Source of the DNA: Moringa oleifera
Taxonomy: Eukaryota; Streptophyta; Magnoliopsida; Brassicales; Moringaceae
Length of the DNA: 64,000 bases
Reading direction: 5' to 3'
Assembly: GCA_021397835.1 (NCBI GenBank)
Contig: JAJFZO010000094.1
Span: forward strand, 1,404,501-1,468,500
How positions within the stretch are numbered: position 1 is the first letter of the stretch; every line of letters starts with the position of its first letter. Below the pieces are notes generated by a model. It made no database searches, was not told the DNA's origin, and saw nothing but the letters and a program-made list of their open reading frames with translations. This document shows, piece after piece, positions 25,701-35,921 of this stretch. The translations under genes and the position numbers were made by a program.

Positions 25701-28700
25701 CCGAGGTAGAAAGAGAGTTGGTTTGATCTGTGACGAGGAGATTTCTGGTCTTCGAATTGGATTGGTAGATTTTGTCCCTTAGTTTAAACGATCTTTCTTG
25801 GGATAATTCTCTGAAATTTGATTCATATGTAGATGTACATTTTGACAGGTCTTTCAGAGTGCAGCGCTTTTTGATTCTTTGACTGTTCGTGAAAATGTTG
25901 GTTTTCTTTTGTAAGAAGTCTAGATTACCCTTCAAAATTTTGTACTCAATTTTCTCCTTGAGTTGGAGTTGATAGTACGATTTTCCTTTAACAAGCAAAA
26001 TGATTCAACTGGTTTATGTTTGTTAATCTAGATATGAAAATTCAAGAATGTCTGATGATCAAATCACAGAGCTTGTGACAGAAACCTTAGCTGCTGTTGG
26101 TTTAAAGGTAAGCATGAAAAGCTGCTTTCTCAGTTAGGATAGAATCACATGGTTGTTCTTCTCAGCTTCAGACTTCGTTTCACTGTTGATCACCTGCATT
26201 TCAGTTTTAATTGTTTCTCTTTGCCAATATACTGCATTATCAATGCCGTAAAATCTGTTGAAAATTTTAACTTATAATTGAACTTGCTGCTGAAACTTAA
26301 TTCGTCTAGCAGGGAGTTTCAAGTACCTTTTGGGTAATATATATGTAATCAATTTGCTGCATAAGCTTAACATTTCTAAAGCTGTGTTGTTCAGGGAGTT
26401 GAGGATCGTTTACCTTCTGAGTTGTCAGGTGGAATGAAGAAAAGAGTCGCTTTAGCTCGTTCAATAATTTTTGATACAACAAAGGAAGCCATAGAGCCAG
26501 AGGTACATCAAAGTGCTGAATAAATTTATATGTTTCATCTTCTTCTCTTCTTTCCCTTTGACTTTGGTTCTTTTCTCTAATTATGGTGATGAATGATAGG
26601 ACTTACAATGACCTCCGTTACTTGAATTTATGATCAAAACTTAATATTTATTTTGTAAGACTGGAATTTAGAATGTCATTTAACGATCCAAAACTAGATA
26701 TCTCTATTTGTTGTGTAGACTTTTTTTTTTTTTTAATCAGAAAAAGGTATGTAGTCATATTTTTTATACATGGCGCCAAGGGAGGTACCTCCGATATGCA
26801 TGTATAATTAGAGTTTAAGAGGATAGGATTTCTAGAAAGTAGTGTAGACAATTTATGTACCAGGAAGTTCTACTCTGGTTCTTTCTTGCTGCTTAAAAAC
26901 TAAATCAGAACAATCTAAACTCCCTGCCACTGCCACAGTAACAAAGTGAACTATCATATATTCTAGAATGAGTGTTTCGCATCAGAAGGAAGGTGATCAT
27001 GTTTGAAGCATTATGGAAGTTCAATTCTGACTACAAATGTTTCATAAAAGTTGCTTCCAGAACTTGCTTTAGTAGCTCATCAATTTCTTGAAAGGGGAAC
27101 ACGAAATTGCCTACAACTAATTGTACATTCTTGATTCTTTGTATGTATACTATGGAATGGCTTTCATGAAAAGAAGTTGAATGCTTTCGATGAACCTCTC
27201 CTCTCCTGCCACGCTGCAAATGTAGCATCAAGAGGCTTGAAACTTTACAATGTTGTTGGAAGAGGCCATTGCACCTGGAAACATAGACCTACAAAAATTT
27301 TCAATTTTATATTAATAGAAAGAGACTTGACATAATTTTCAGAGAATAAAATTGCATTTTTACTGGTAGTAAAATGGATGAACTGCAAAGTAATTGACAT
27401 TAAATCAGCAGCTAGTTCATTAATGCTTGCTTAAATTTCATTTAAGGTGACATGAAGAGGAGGCATTGAGAAGTTATGCATACGCCTGAATTGTAGTGCT
27501 TAACCACGTGTGTCAGCTCAACTGAATCTAGGTGTTGGGTTTTCATTCTTGACTAGGTTAAACTTGATTAGTCCTATGCTTTATTTAAAATCGTAACAGA
27601 AAATTGATTAATTTAGCTATGGCCCCACAGAGTCAGAAAAAAAAGAAGTGAAGGCACATTTACTGTGGCATATGTTGTTTATGGGTTCATCTTGTTCCTT
27701 GACAGACTTTTTGTCTCCCCTGGGTAGGTGCTTCTCTATGATGAACCAACTGCTGGACTTGACCCAATTGCATCTACAGTTGTTGAAGATCTCATCCGCT
27801 CTGTCCACATGAAGGGCGAGGATGCGCTTGGAAAACCTGGAAAGATCACTTCTTATGTGGTTGTTACTCATCAACATAGTACCATTAGAAGAGCTGTTGA
27901 CAGGTTCTGCTTTATCTGAAATTGTTGTGTTTTTGCAATCAATGTGACTGCAGCTGGGATGTCATAATCAAAAAGACTTACTCCTTTTTATATAGGTTGT
28001 TGTTTCTTCATGAGGGAAAAATTGTGTGGGAAGGAATGACCCATGAATTCGCAACATCTACAAATCCAATCGTTCAACAGGTAATAGCTGAAAATAGCTT
28101 TTAAATCTTTTGATCTTCAGTTTTAGTGGAACTTTATTAAGTTCCCTTGTGATCAAAATGTCGTGAAATTTTGAGCTTAAGTCATTCAGACCTTGTACCC
28201 TATTGATAGGCTTAGCTGCATGAATGCTTTTCCACTACTATTAGAGCAATTTGTACTGGTAAACATCAGGCAAGATATAGACTTTAAGATGGTTTCAACC
28301 TGAGATATTGGGATTATATACATATTAATACCAAATATAATGTATCTATTGATAGCTTTTCTTATCTATACTGATATTAGGATATCAAGAGCTAAGTTGG
28401 TGATGGAGTTGAAGTGTCCAACCTTAAAGACTAGCATATTAGATGAAGTCCTTCTTATAAATCCTAGCTCTCTCAAATGAGTATCTGGTATGAGACTCCT
28501 TGAGAAATTACCTCCCATTTCACATTTTCCTTCATTCAAGTCGATGATGCCCTAGTCTCAATCTAATGTTGCTTGCCTACTCAGGGTGGACACCTCCGAG
28601 TGTGGACCTCTGGTGAGATATGAGTTAATGAGTTAGGTCGGCTTTGATATCATTATCACAAGATCGAGGTATCCAACTCGAAAGAGGAGCATTAGATATA

Positions 28701-29805
28701 GGAAATCCTTCCCCATATAAAGCTTAGATTTCCTCTAACATATCTTTGATGTGAGATTCCTTGAGAAGTCAATTCTGTGTCAATCGGATTGTACTAACTT
28801 GGAAGAGACTTTGTTGTGAGAATACTAGAGCCGAGTCTCTCTCTGTCTCTCTCATAGACAAAACAGGCATCTCTTTTTCTTCATTCTCAAAATTCATAAT
28901 TGTTGCATCAATGATATCTTTCATCAATTTGACCTTGTATTTTCTCTAAAACGATAAATTATGGAAGTTAGGAGGACTTCTTTTATATTTTTATATTACT
29001 ACCCTCTCAAGATGCCCAATGGGTTTACTGGTATGAAATGGAGCAAAAATATGGTAGTGCTTTGGATTTATTTGGTTTACGGGATTGTTCTACTCACTTA
29101 AGTTTGTTGAAGCTCATATTCCTTGTTACTCTGTAGTTTGTTAGAAATTACTCAAGATACTAAAATACCTTGTACAACATGTAAGAAATTAAATCTAATC
29201 TTATAATGAGCAGTAAGGCTCAATATGAGATTTGATTTCTCATGGTATTGCCTCTTTGTATTTGTCCTCTTTTCCTATCTTATAATAACTGCAATTGCTG
29301 TATTTAAAATTTCTTGTGTGGGAGTTTGATTTAATTGTTTACTTTTTGTGATAAATTTTGAAGATTGCAAGAATTATATTTTTCGGTTATGCATTGCCTT
29401 GCACTTGCGTCCAGTATATCATGATACCCTTAAGGTTAGGAGCTTTTAAAGGAACAAGTCGAATTAACATATCACTGCTTCATTCAACTTGTTTTAGTCT
29501 AGAGGATTCTTTGCCATATGGCAGTCCATTGAAGCTTTCCTTGTTTCTACATGTAATAAATCTTCAACAATATCTAACTTTTGCTTTTGTTCTTTTCTTT
29601 TTGTTTCATTTGCTTTTCCTTTCTATCAATTTTTTCTGTGTTATTATTTACTGTAACTTATTGAAATTTGCCTTAAGAACAAAATTCAGTCATTAGAAGC
29701 TTCCTCTCTAGCTTACTAATTTTGGGTATATGTAAACTCAGCCTAATACCTTTTTGTTTGTATCAGTTTGCATCAGGAAGCTTAGATGGACCAATCAGAT
29801 ATTAG
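22792..29805 (+). CDS. TGD3: TGD3, ATP-binding subunit of the chloroplast TGD lipid ABC transporter
   Basis: Ten coding exons: 22792-22998, 23623-23751, 25429-25524, 25687-25764, 25849-25910, 26032-26107, 26395-26502, 27728-27903, 27996-28080, 29767-29805. They join in phase to 351 aa. The mature part is a full ABC ATPase: Walker A GPSGTGKST (123-131), Q-loop VFQ (Q173), signature LSGGM (226-230), Walker B VLLYDEP (253-259) and switch histidine in VTHQH (H300). The C-terminus is FASGSLDGPIRY. The first 60-70 residues look like a plastid transit peptide. In Arabidopsis TGD3 (At1g65410) is the stromal ATPase that works with TGD1 permease and TGD2 substrate-binding protein to import ER-derived lipid for thylakoid galactolipids. 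The length agrees with that family. Intron 3 uses a GC donor (AAG|GCAAGT at 25525). The start was chosen as the first ATG before the transit-like segment. Confidence 0.95.
25525..25686 (+). other. TGD3: GC-AG intron 3 of TGD3
   Basis: The exon ends CCAGACAAG and the intron begins GCAAGT. The acceptor is GAGCAG before GGAGAGGTT. Only this join keeps the DKGEVYI reading. The nearby GTAGTT at 25529 would shift the frame. AAG|GCAAGT is the strong-consensus form typical of plant GC-AG introns. Confidence 0.88.
26503..27727 (+). other. Intron 7 of TGD3 with poly(T) tract and palindrome
   Basis: A 1.2-kb GT-AG intron between the IEPE codons and the Walker B exon. It contains a T-run at about 26719-26734 followed by a perfect 12-bp palindrome GGAGGTACCTCC (26781-26792). 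This could be the reversed tail of a small retroelement, but no body or target duplication is clear. Confidence 0.5.
28081..29766 (+). other. Intron 9 of TGD3
   Basis: A 1.7-kb GT-AG intron between the IVQQ codons and the final 12-residue exon. It contains the TRIM-like element. The remainder shows nothing recognisable. Confidence 0.85.
28397..28768 (-). mobile_element. TRIM-like miniature LTR retrotransposon in the last TGD3 intron
   Basis: Two diverged direct repeats of about 110 bp (28397-28507 and 28653-28768) share ordered blocks. These are a gtccaac/atccaac core, ATTAGAT, TCCT....TATAAA, CTCTCAA/CTCTAACA and GAGA(C/T)TCCTTGAGAA. Between them, next to the right-hand copy, GGCTTTGATATCA (28640-28652) is the complement of a degenerate Met-tRNA primer-binding site (TGATATCAAAGCC on the minus strand). 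The internal region is only about 145 bp and non-coding, which fits a TRIM. The orientation is antisense to TGD3. The repeat ends do not show clean TG..CA, and no target duplication was found. Confidence 0.6.
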
Positions 29806-31113
29806 TACCTGTATAACAGTTCTTTAATGATAACTGGTGAGCAATTGTTGGGTGCTCCTATGACTCCAGGTATTCGTGCTCGAAAATCAGTAAAATGATA
29901 CTTAAATACTTCTGGCTGGCTGATTTTGGGAATCGTACAAGCAATTATGTGTCTGCTATAACTCTTGGTGTTAGAATTGAAATGTTACTGTTTAATTTGG
30001 TGGTGCAAGCTTGACTTAGTCTTGTGCTGATACTCGTACAATATACTCAGCAGATTGGTCCCAGCTGATACTTCTAAAATGTAGTCTGTCCAACAGTTTT
30101 TGTCCATATGTAGTTATACTTTTCTTGGGGGTCACTTTTGTTTGCCCTCTCTGTCTCTGGGAGGCAGTGGAAGTGTTTAGAGTCTTAGTTTCAGGTTGAG
30201 AATCATGAATTAGAGCAATCTGTTTTTAGCCCCATCTGGTGGAGAAAATACGCGCAGAGGAGACTTTAATGTAATTGATAATACATTTGATTATGTCAAT
30301 AAAATATTTTATCCCCTTTAGAACATGTATTGAACCCTTGAATATACTATCTAATCAATTTTGGGGCTAATGTGCAATGGAGACGGTGGATTATGTTTTG
30401 CCTCTCTTCTTCCAAAACCTGATATTCATAGTACTTGGTGTGTTGTGATCTGCTTTTGAAAGTTTTTTGGGTTAGGATATTGACCATTTTATCTTCTTTT
30501 GATCATTTACTCAATTCTTATTCTAACAAGCTGTGAGGTCTTTCATTTTCATTTTTTGGCTACTATCATCCGAATAAACCAAGAAATGATTGTCACTTTG
30601 AACCATTATTAGCAGTGGAAGCACATAAACTCCCCTCTGTCAGTGGCATGATCTGCAGTTTGTTAAAAAATGGGAACTCTGTTTGTGGAATGCTATGGTG
30701 AATTTTATGGGTAATAAGATGTGGAAATTTAGAATTAATTCCATAAATTTTGTGTATTTTGTCAGTTTGGAATTTTGCTGTTGTTGTTAAATGGACCACA
30801 ATTTGAGTAGGAAGAAGTGAGGGCAAAATCTGAAGGTACTTTCGACGGTTCCAGTGATGATAGTTTTCTCATCTATAATCACAATCAAAAGCATGAGGGC
30901 CTCATTAGTAGCACCAAAAACCTATTTCAAAAAATCAAATAAGGACGAATAAAGAGTACAATCCATGAATAACTAAAAAGCACAGCAGCAAACTAACTAC
31001 TAAGTTGAAGTGTTTCCTAAAGCGTTCAAAGTAACTTCAGCAAGGAAAACTGCCTACTCAAATAGAGAGTGGAATTTACAAACACAGTTTCTCTGAATTT
31101 ACAAACAGATGCA
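29806..31113. other. Convergent intergenic region between TGD3 and CLV2
   Basis: This 1.3-kb stretch separates the 3' ends of TGD3 (plus) and CLV2 (minus) and should hold both 3'-UTRs. No other gene is seen. A 77-codon minus frame at 30593-30826 has no family signature. Confidence 0.6.
30298..30303 (+). terminator. Candidate poly(A) signal of TGD3
   Basis: AATAAA lies about 490 bases after the TGD3 stop codon, in an AT-rich context with upstream TTGATAATACATTTG-like U-rich sequence. It is the only canonical hexamer I noted in a sensible 3'-UTR position. Plant signals are loose, so this is tentative. Confidence 0.35.
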
Positions 31114-33300
31114 TTAAACTTTTGTTAGGAGAACGTAATTCCTTGCCCGGGCTGAACAAAAGAGAGCCACAACACCAAAGTAGAAGCTAACAAAGGCGCT
31201 CAAGCAGAAAACCCATACGGATATTGGCCCTTCAACCATTTCTTCTTTGAATGTCTTTCCTGTAATTCCAGGAATGCTTGTCGTGTCACACCTGTTGCTG
31301 GAGGATTCCACACATAAGTCCGGATTGCCAGCTAAGGCCCCTGGAAACCGCCTGTAATCCTGTTTCTCAGGAACAAATCCAGAGAAGCAGTTATATGATA
31401 AGTTCAGAAATCTCAAATCTCGGAGATTAGAAAGATTCCCTGGGATTTGACCTGACAAAGAATTATGTGAGAGATCTAAGACCCTCAAATTCAACATCTT
31501 CTCTATACCTGGAACCTGACCATCAAGGAAGTTGTATGATAAATTTAAGTACTCCAGAAACTGCAATCTGAACAGACCCTCTGGAATCTCTCCATGTAAT
31601 AGATTATCAGATAAATCGATTCCAACCATTGGAGATAGATTGTAAGTGAAGCTTACTTCATCACTATCAATGACAAGTACAGAAATTTCTAACTCCATTT
31701 TTCTCATTGCAGTAGAAGGCTCTCTGGATATTGCTCTAGCAATGTCACCATTGTTGAAATTGAAGCTACTGTTGAAGTTACCATCTGGTATAAATCCAGA
31801 GAATTTGTTGCTGGAGAAATCAATCATTTGGAGTCCTTCAAATATAAACAACCAACTTGGTAGATTTCCACTGAATTTGTTTTGAGCCAGTGAGAGATAC
31901 TTGAGGTTTGACCATTTGGTTATTGCATCATTCAGAGTTCCTGAGAGATTGTTCGCACTGAAATCTACAATCTCAAGTGATTTCAAGCCTGCCAAAGTCA
32001 GTGGGATCTCACCGGAAATCCTGTTGTTGCTTATATCCAATATCTTCAAGCTATCCAATGCATCAAGCTCCAGTTGAATTTCACCAGAAAGATTGTTGTT
32101 ATTGAGTATCAATGCAAGCAACTGAAAACACCCAACAATATTTAACGGAATTGAACCCGACAATGAGTTGTGTGAAAGATCAATCACTTGGAGATACGTC
32201 AAATTACCAATCCTTGCAGGGATTTCACCAGTGAGAAGATTGTGAGAAAGAAACAAAGCTTGCAAAGTTTTCAGCTCAGTGATTTTCAAAGGGATGTCAC
32301 CGGAGAACCGATTTTGAGAAAGGTTAAGAAGAACAAGACCTGACTTATCAGTAGTCTTGGCAATTTTGCTTGGAAGATGGCCCGACAAATCATTAGAACT
32401 CAAGTCCAACACAAGTAATTTCTCTGAAAACACAAGTCTAGGAGATATCTCATATTTCAAGTTATTTAAGGATAGATTTAGATGTGTCAAAACTTGAAGG
32501 GAAGCAATACAGGAAGGTATTCCACCCACAAGAGCATTTCTAGCCAAATTTAAAACATTAAGCGACAGAGCAGAAGCAGAAAAACAAGGCAAAGTGCCTG
32601 AGAACTGATTAGAAGCAAGATTGAGAAACACCAAAGATTGATTAAAATCACGAAGATTACCCGACAAGTAATTGTTTTCCAGATTCAAATACCTTAAAGA
32701 CTTCAAGTACAACAAGTTATTGGGCATTTCCCCTCGAAATGAGTTAAAACTCAGATCAAGTCTTTCCAAATTAACTGAGAAATTACCAACCCACCAAGGA
32801 ATAGGCCCACACAAATCTTGGTTGGCATTCAATATAAGTTCTCTCAATTGCCCAAGCCTCATGATTGAATCAGGCATCATGCCACCAAATCTATTGTGAC
32901 TAAGATCAAGAGTCTTGAGCCTATGCAGTGTACCAGAACAGGAGGGGATAGCACCTGTAAAGTTGTTCTGTGACAAAATCAAGGATTCCAGAAAGAAGAG
33001 TTTGCACAGACTGGGGTGAACTTGGCCAGACAAATTCATGTTGGTCAAGTTGAGAGAAATGACTCGACCTGTCTGGCTCTCGCAGGCAAGACCTGTCCAG
33101 TTGGTGCAATTTGACCCAACCCAGGTTGATAACCTCTGGGTTGGGTCTCGAACTGATGACCTAAATATCAACAGTGATGTTTTGTCTCCAGAATCAAGAT
33201 CAAAAGATTGAGATCGGTGCGAAGACAGTAATACTAACAGAAAGAGGGGCAGAAAGTATAGTTTAGGGGCTTTGCAAGGCAGAAAAGCCGGAACACCCAT
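31114..33300 (-). CDS. CLV2: CLAVATA2, leucine-rich repeat receptor-like protein
   Basis: A single uninterrupted exon of 728 aa. The ATG at 33300 is the first in frame, since a TAG lies at 33322-33324. Layout: hydrophobic signal peptide about residues 14-26, N-terminal cysteine cap in NCTNWTGLACE (65-73), then roughly twenty plant-type LRRs with xxLxLSxNxLSGxIP spacing. These are interrupted by a non-LRR island at about 511-554. A C-terminal cap has cysteines near 663 and 671, a transmembrane helix spans about 693-715, and a tail of about a dozen residues has no kinase domain. ARIGNLTYLQVIDLSHN, LDALDSLKILDISNN and VEGPISVWVFCLSAF closely match what I recall of Arabidopsis CLV2 (At1g65380, 720 aa). 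CLV2 pairs with the pseudokinase CRN to perceive CLE peptides and restrict stem-cell number in shoot and root meristems. It is also used in other CLE pathways. Lack of introns and length agree with the orthologue. Confidence 0.96.
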   Translation of the reverse strand: MGVPAFLPCKAPKLYFLPLFLLVLLSSHRSQSFDLDSGDKTSLLIFRSSVRDPTQRLSTWVGSNCTNWTGLACESQTGRVISLNLTNMNLSGQVHPSLCKLFFLESLILSQNNFTGAIPSCSGTLHRLKTLDLSHNRFGGMMPDSIMRLGQLRELILNANQDLCGPIPWWVGNFSVNLERLDLSFNSFRGEMPNNLLYLKSLRYLNLENNYLSGNLRDFNQSLVFLNLASNQFSGTLPCFSASALSLNVLNLARNALVGGIPSCIASLQVLTHLNLSLNNLKYEISPRLVFSEKLLVLDLSSNDLSGHLPSKIAKTTDKSGLVLLNLSQNRFSGDIPLKITELKTLQALFLSHNLLTGEIPARIGNLTYLQVIDLSHNSLSGSIPLNIVGCFQLLALILNNNNLSGEIQLELDALDSLKILDISNNRISGEIPLTLAGLKSLEIVDFSANNLSGTLNDAITKWSNLKYLSLAQNKFSGNLPSWLFIFEGLQMIDFSSNKFSGFIPDGNFNSSFNFNNGDIARAISREPSTAMRKMELEISVLVIDSDEVSFTYNLSPMVGIDLSDNLLHGEIPEGLFRLQFLEYLNLSYNFLDGQVPGIEKMLNLRVLDLSHNSLSGQIPGNLSNLRDLRFLNLSYNCFSGFVPEKQDYRRFPGALAGNPDLCVESSSNRCDTTSIPGITGKTFKEEMVEGPISVWVFCLSAFVSFYFGVVALFCSARARNYVLLTKV

Positions 33301-35077
33301 CAGTGGGAGTAGGCTCAAGCACTATAAGTAAATGTAACCTAACACGGGTGAAACGCAAAGCTGTGAGCTGTCTTCCTAAGAGATGAAGTCGGTAAAAGCG
33401 GCTCAAATTGAGTGAGCTTGATAAAATGTTTGAAAATTTTCACATTAAAGGCGTAACAAACTGAAGCCCATCTTCCTTCAAGAAACTAACCTCGTTTAGC
33501 ACAAGAACTTGAGAAGAAGGCAAATAAATTTCAAAAAGGAGAGACTCACTAAGAATGGAGCAATCTTGCAGGAATGATGTTTGCTATACCGAGGAAGACG
33601 AACATTCCCCTTCTGCTGTCACAAAATGCCCATTCTTTAGCTTAAGCGAGGAATTTCATTAAACTGAAAAAGCGCTCTTGCTTATTCTTTTTCTTTTGCA
33701 TTTTATGCTTCCGGTCTCTTCTTTAGTCAGAGGCGCGTGGAGCTGCCGCTCCATCAGGATTATGTAAGATATTCGGGTCAAAAAGACACAAAGAGGGGCA
33801 AGGAAGATTTGTCTTGAGGATCAATCTGGTCCGAGAGACAAGAGATTAACACATGGACAAGATTTAAATTGATGGTGTAAAGTTGAGCCATTTGATTTTT
33901 TTTTAATTTAAAAATAAATTTTATGTAATAAATGTTATTAATATAAATAATTTATTATTAAAAAATTAATAATGTAATTCATTAATTTTTTTTTATCTAT
34001 ACATATTAAGTTAATACAGTTTGTGCATCATATATATATATATATAGAGTTAAATTTTAAAAAATTATCAAATTTTATTACATTATTATATAAAAAAAGA
34101 TGAATTATATATTTATTTTTTAATTCACATATTTTTATATAAATTAATTCATCCATATCTAACTTTATTTGATTTATATATATATGATTTTACAACAATG
34201 ATATAAAAATATATAATTATTAAAAATATAATCTTATTTTAATAATTTCTATGCATGACACGGGCTTTAAGCTAGTTATTATAAGATACATATCAAAATA
34301 ATATAACAATGGTATCAAAAATTAACTTAAACTGTTAGATAGACGTAAATTGTATTTTATATAATACATATAAAATTATGCAATTTTAATTTAAAATAAA
34401 TATTAAACTCATTGCCGCCTTTTACACATGTTTTAAATTAATAATATCTAATATCAAATCCATACATTTTGAAAACAAAAAGTTCTTACACAACTTTATT
34501 TTAGCTAATGGTTTTTTCACATATTATAATTTTTTTTCAAAACATCTAAATTGATAATTTTTTAAAAATATATATTTTTTAATTTTATAAAATTACAATA
34601 ATACATATATACATATATATTCAATTATCGTTGATGAAGGATATTTGTTCTTTTTTAAAAAAATTATTCAATAAGTAACAATTCCAAATGCAGTCTCCTT
34701 AATTGAAATCATAATTGATCTGAATTTAACAATATAATAAGCAGGAGAAACGATAAAACAAGTCCATGCATTTGATCAGACTCGTAATTAGTTAAATAAT
34801 AAATTAAATATATAAAAAGAAATAAAAAATTTTTAGTTGGGTATTATTAGAATTGAAGAAAATAATTAATTATTTTCTAATAAACTTGGAATATCAATGA
34901 TATAAAAAAAATTATATGCAAAAATAAAAAAAAAGGTAAGAAAATTAATTATGGTAAGTGATCTAATATTGGAAAGTCAAGCTTTCCATATTCTTTTGGT
35001 TGCCATTCACTTGATATTCTTTTGGATTATTTTTATTGGAAAGAAAAAGAAAAAGGAAAATAGAAAAAGGAAAAAGG

Positions 35078-35084
35078 TATAAAT
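35078..35084 (+). promoter_or_regulatory. TATA box candidate for CBSX6
   Basis: TATAAAT follows a purine-rich AAAAAGG stretch and precedes a CT-rich leader (CTCTCTCTTTCTCTCTG near 35198-35218), a common plant core-promoter arrangement. A transcription start near 35110 would follow. No transcript evidence is available here. Confidence 0.45.
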
Positions 35085-35435
35085 TGCGTGTGGAATTGTC
35101 ATTTTCCGCTCCGGCCAGCCAAAGCGCATAGGCCCACTCAATAATTCGCTCAATTTCAGTCTCCCCCAGGAAACCGACTTTCACTCGTTCTCGTTCTCTC
35201 CTCTCTCTTTCTCTCTGAGCTGATCAAATTTCGCGCATTTTGTGACACAACAGACACCGCAGTCGGAATCACACCCAAGTTCGAGAGAACCCGATCTTTC
35301 ATGGGCCTTGACCTTGCTCTTCTTGGTCTCCTCCAATGGCCACACTTCTTCTTCTGATCCTCTACAGACTTCCCATTACTGGCCTTCACCTTCTCCTCAT
35401 CTTCCTTCACTCCCTCTTATAATTCTCGCTCCCCT

Positions 35436-35452
35436 TACCGGTTCGACCGGTA
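35436..35452 (+). repeat. Perfect 7-bp inverted repeat in the CBSX6 leader
   Basis: TACCGGT-TCG-ACCGGTA could form a stable GC-rich hairpin in the 5'-UTR, or act as a dyad protein-binding site in DNA. It lies within an upstream open reading frame at 35242-35523. Confidence 0.5.
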
Positions 35453-35776
35453 AACCATCCTCCGTTCGTTTCCGGGGAAAATCCACAGTAGATCAAGGAA
35501 AATCCAAACCCGTCATCCTCTGATTTTCCTAGGTTCAATAATAGGAAGAACATCATCTTAGCAGTTCACATCTATTTCCTTTCATACATAACTCGTTCCT
35601 TGAAAATTACCAATCAATATTTGCTTTTGTTTTCCTCTTGGGGAAATAGCTTTTGCCTCTGGTTAGTCCCATAGCGAAAAGTTCGCGAGCTAAAGAGAAG
35701 AAGAAGGAATCCTTTTGAAGGCTGAGTTCCAGAAAAAACAGGAACCCTTCACTCAACTAAATCAATTGATTGGCAG

Positions 35777-35892
35777 GTATGTCTGTTGGTTTTACAATTC
35801 TTTTTAAAACAGATTTAACTATGAAAAAGACCGTATCAGAAAGTTTTTTCTTTTTAAATCTTCTTCTCTTTTCTTTTTCCCCCTTCTGTTAG
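35777..35892 (+). other. Probable 5'-UTR intron of CBSX6
   Basis: The donor CAG|GTATGT at 35777 and an acceptor CTTCTGTTAG ending at 35892 follow a T-rich tract. Removal would place the ATG about 30 bases into the next exon in a good context (CACCATGG). Introns in 5'-UTRs are common in plant genes. This is inference from splice signals. Confidence 0.55.
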
Positions 35893-35921
35893 TTTTCTGG
35901 GCAAACATACGGGAAATCACC

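Larger units (their letters stand above)
33301..35921. promoter_or_regulatory. Divergent region between CLV2 and CBSX6
   Basis: These 2.6 kb separate the head-to-head CLV2 and CBSX6 start codons. Positions 33301-33720 are probably CLV2 leader (moderate GC). Positions 33890-34960 are very AT-rich with a TA run at 34029-34048 and no gene. Positions 35070-35921 hold the CBSX6 core promoter and leader. The middle kilobase shows no recognisable element. Confidence 0.6.

Noticed and set aside
30593..30826. 77-codon minus-strand frame between TGD3 and CLV2
   Set aside because: Lies in the expected 3'-UTR zone, and no family signature is visible.
31646..32899. Plus-strand frames antisense to CLV2 (31646-31885, 32672-32899)
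   Set aside because: Shadows of the leucine-rich repeat coding sequence, with no independent features.
33301..33318. Six-residue N-terminal extension of CLV2 (non-ATG start at 33318)
   Set aside because: The extra codon at 33316-33318 is TTG, not ATG, and a stop lies just upstream. The first real ATG is at 33300.
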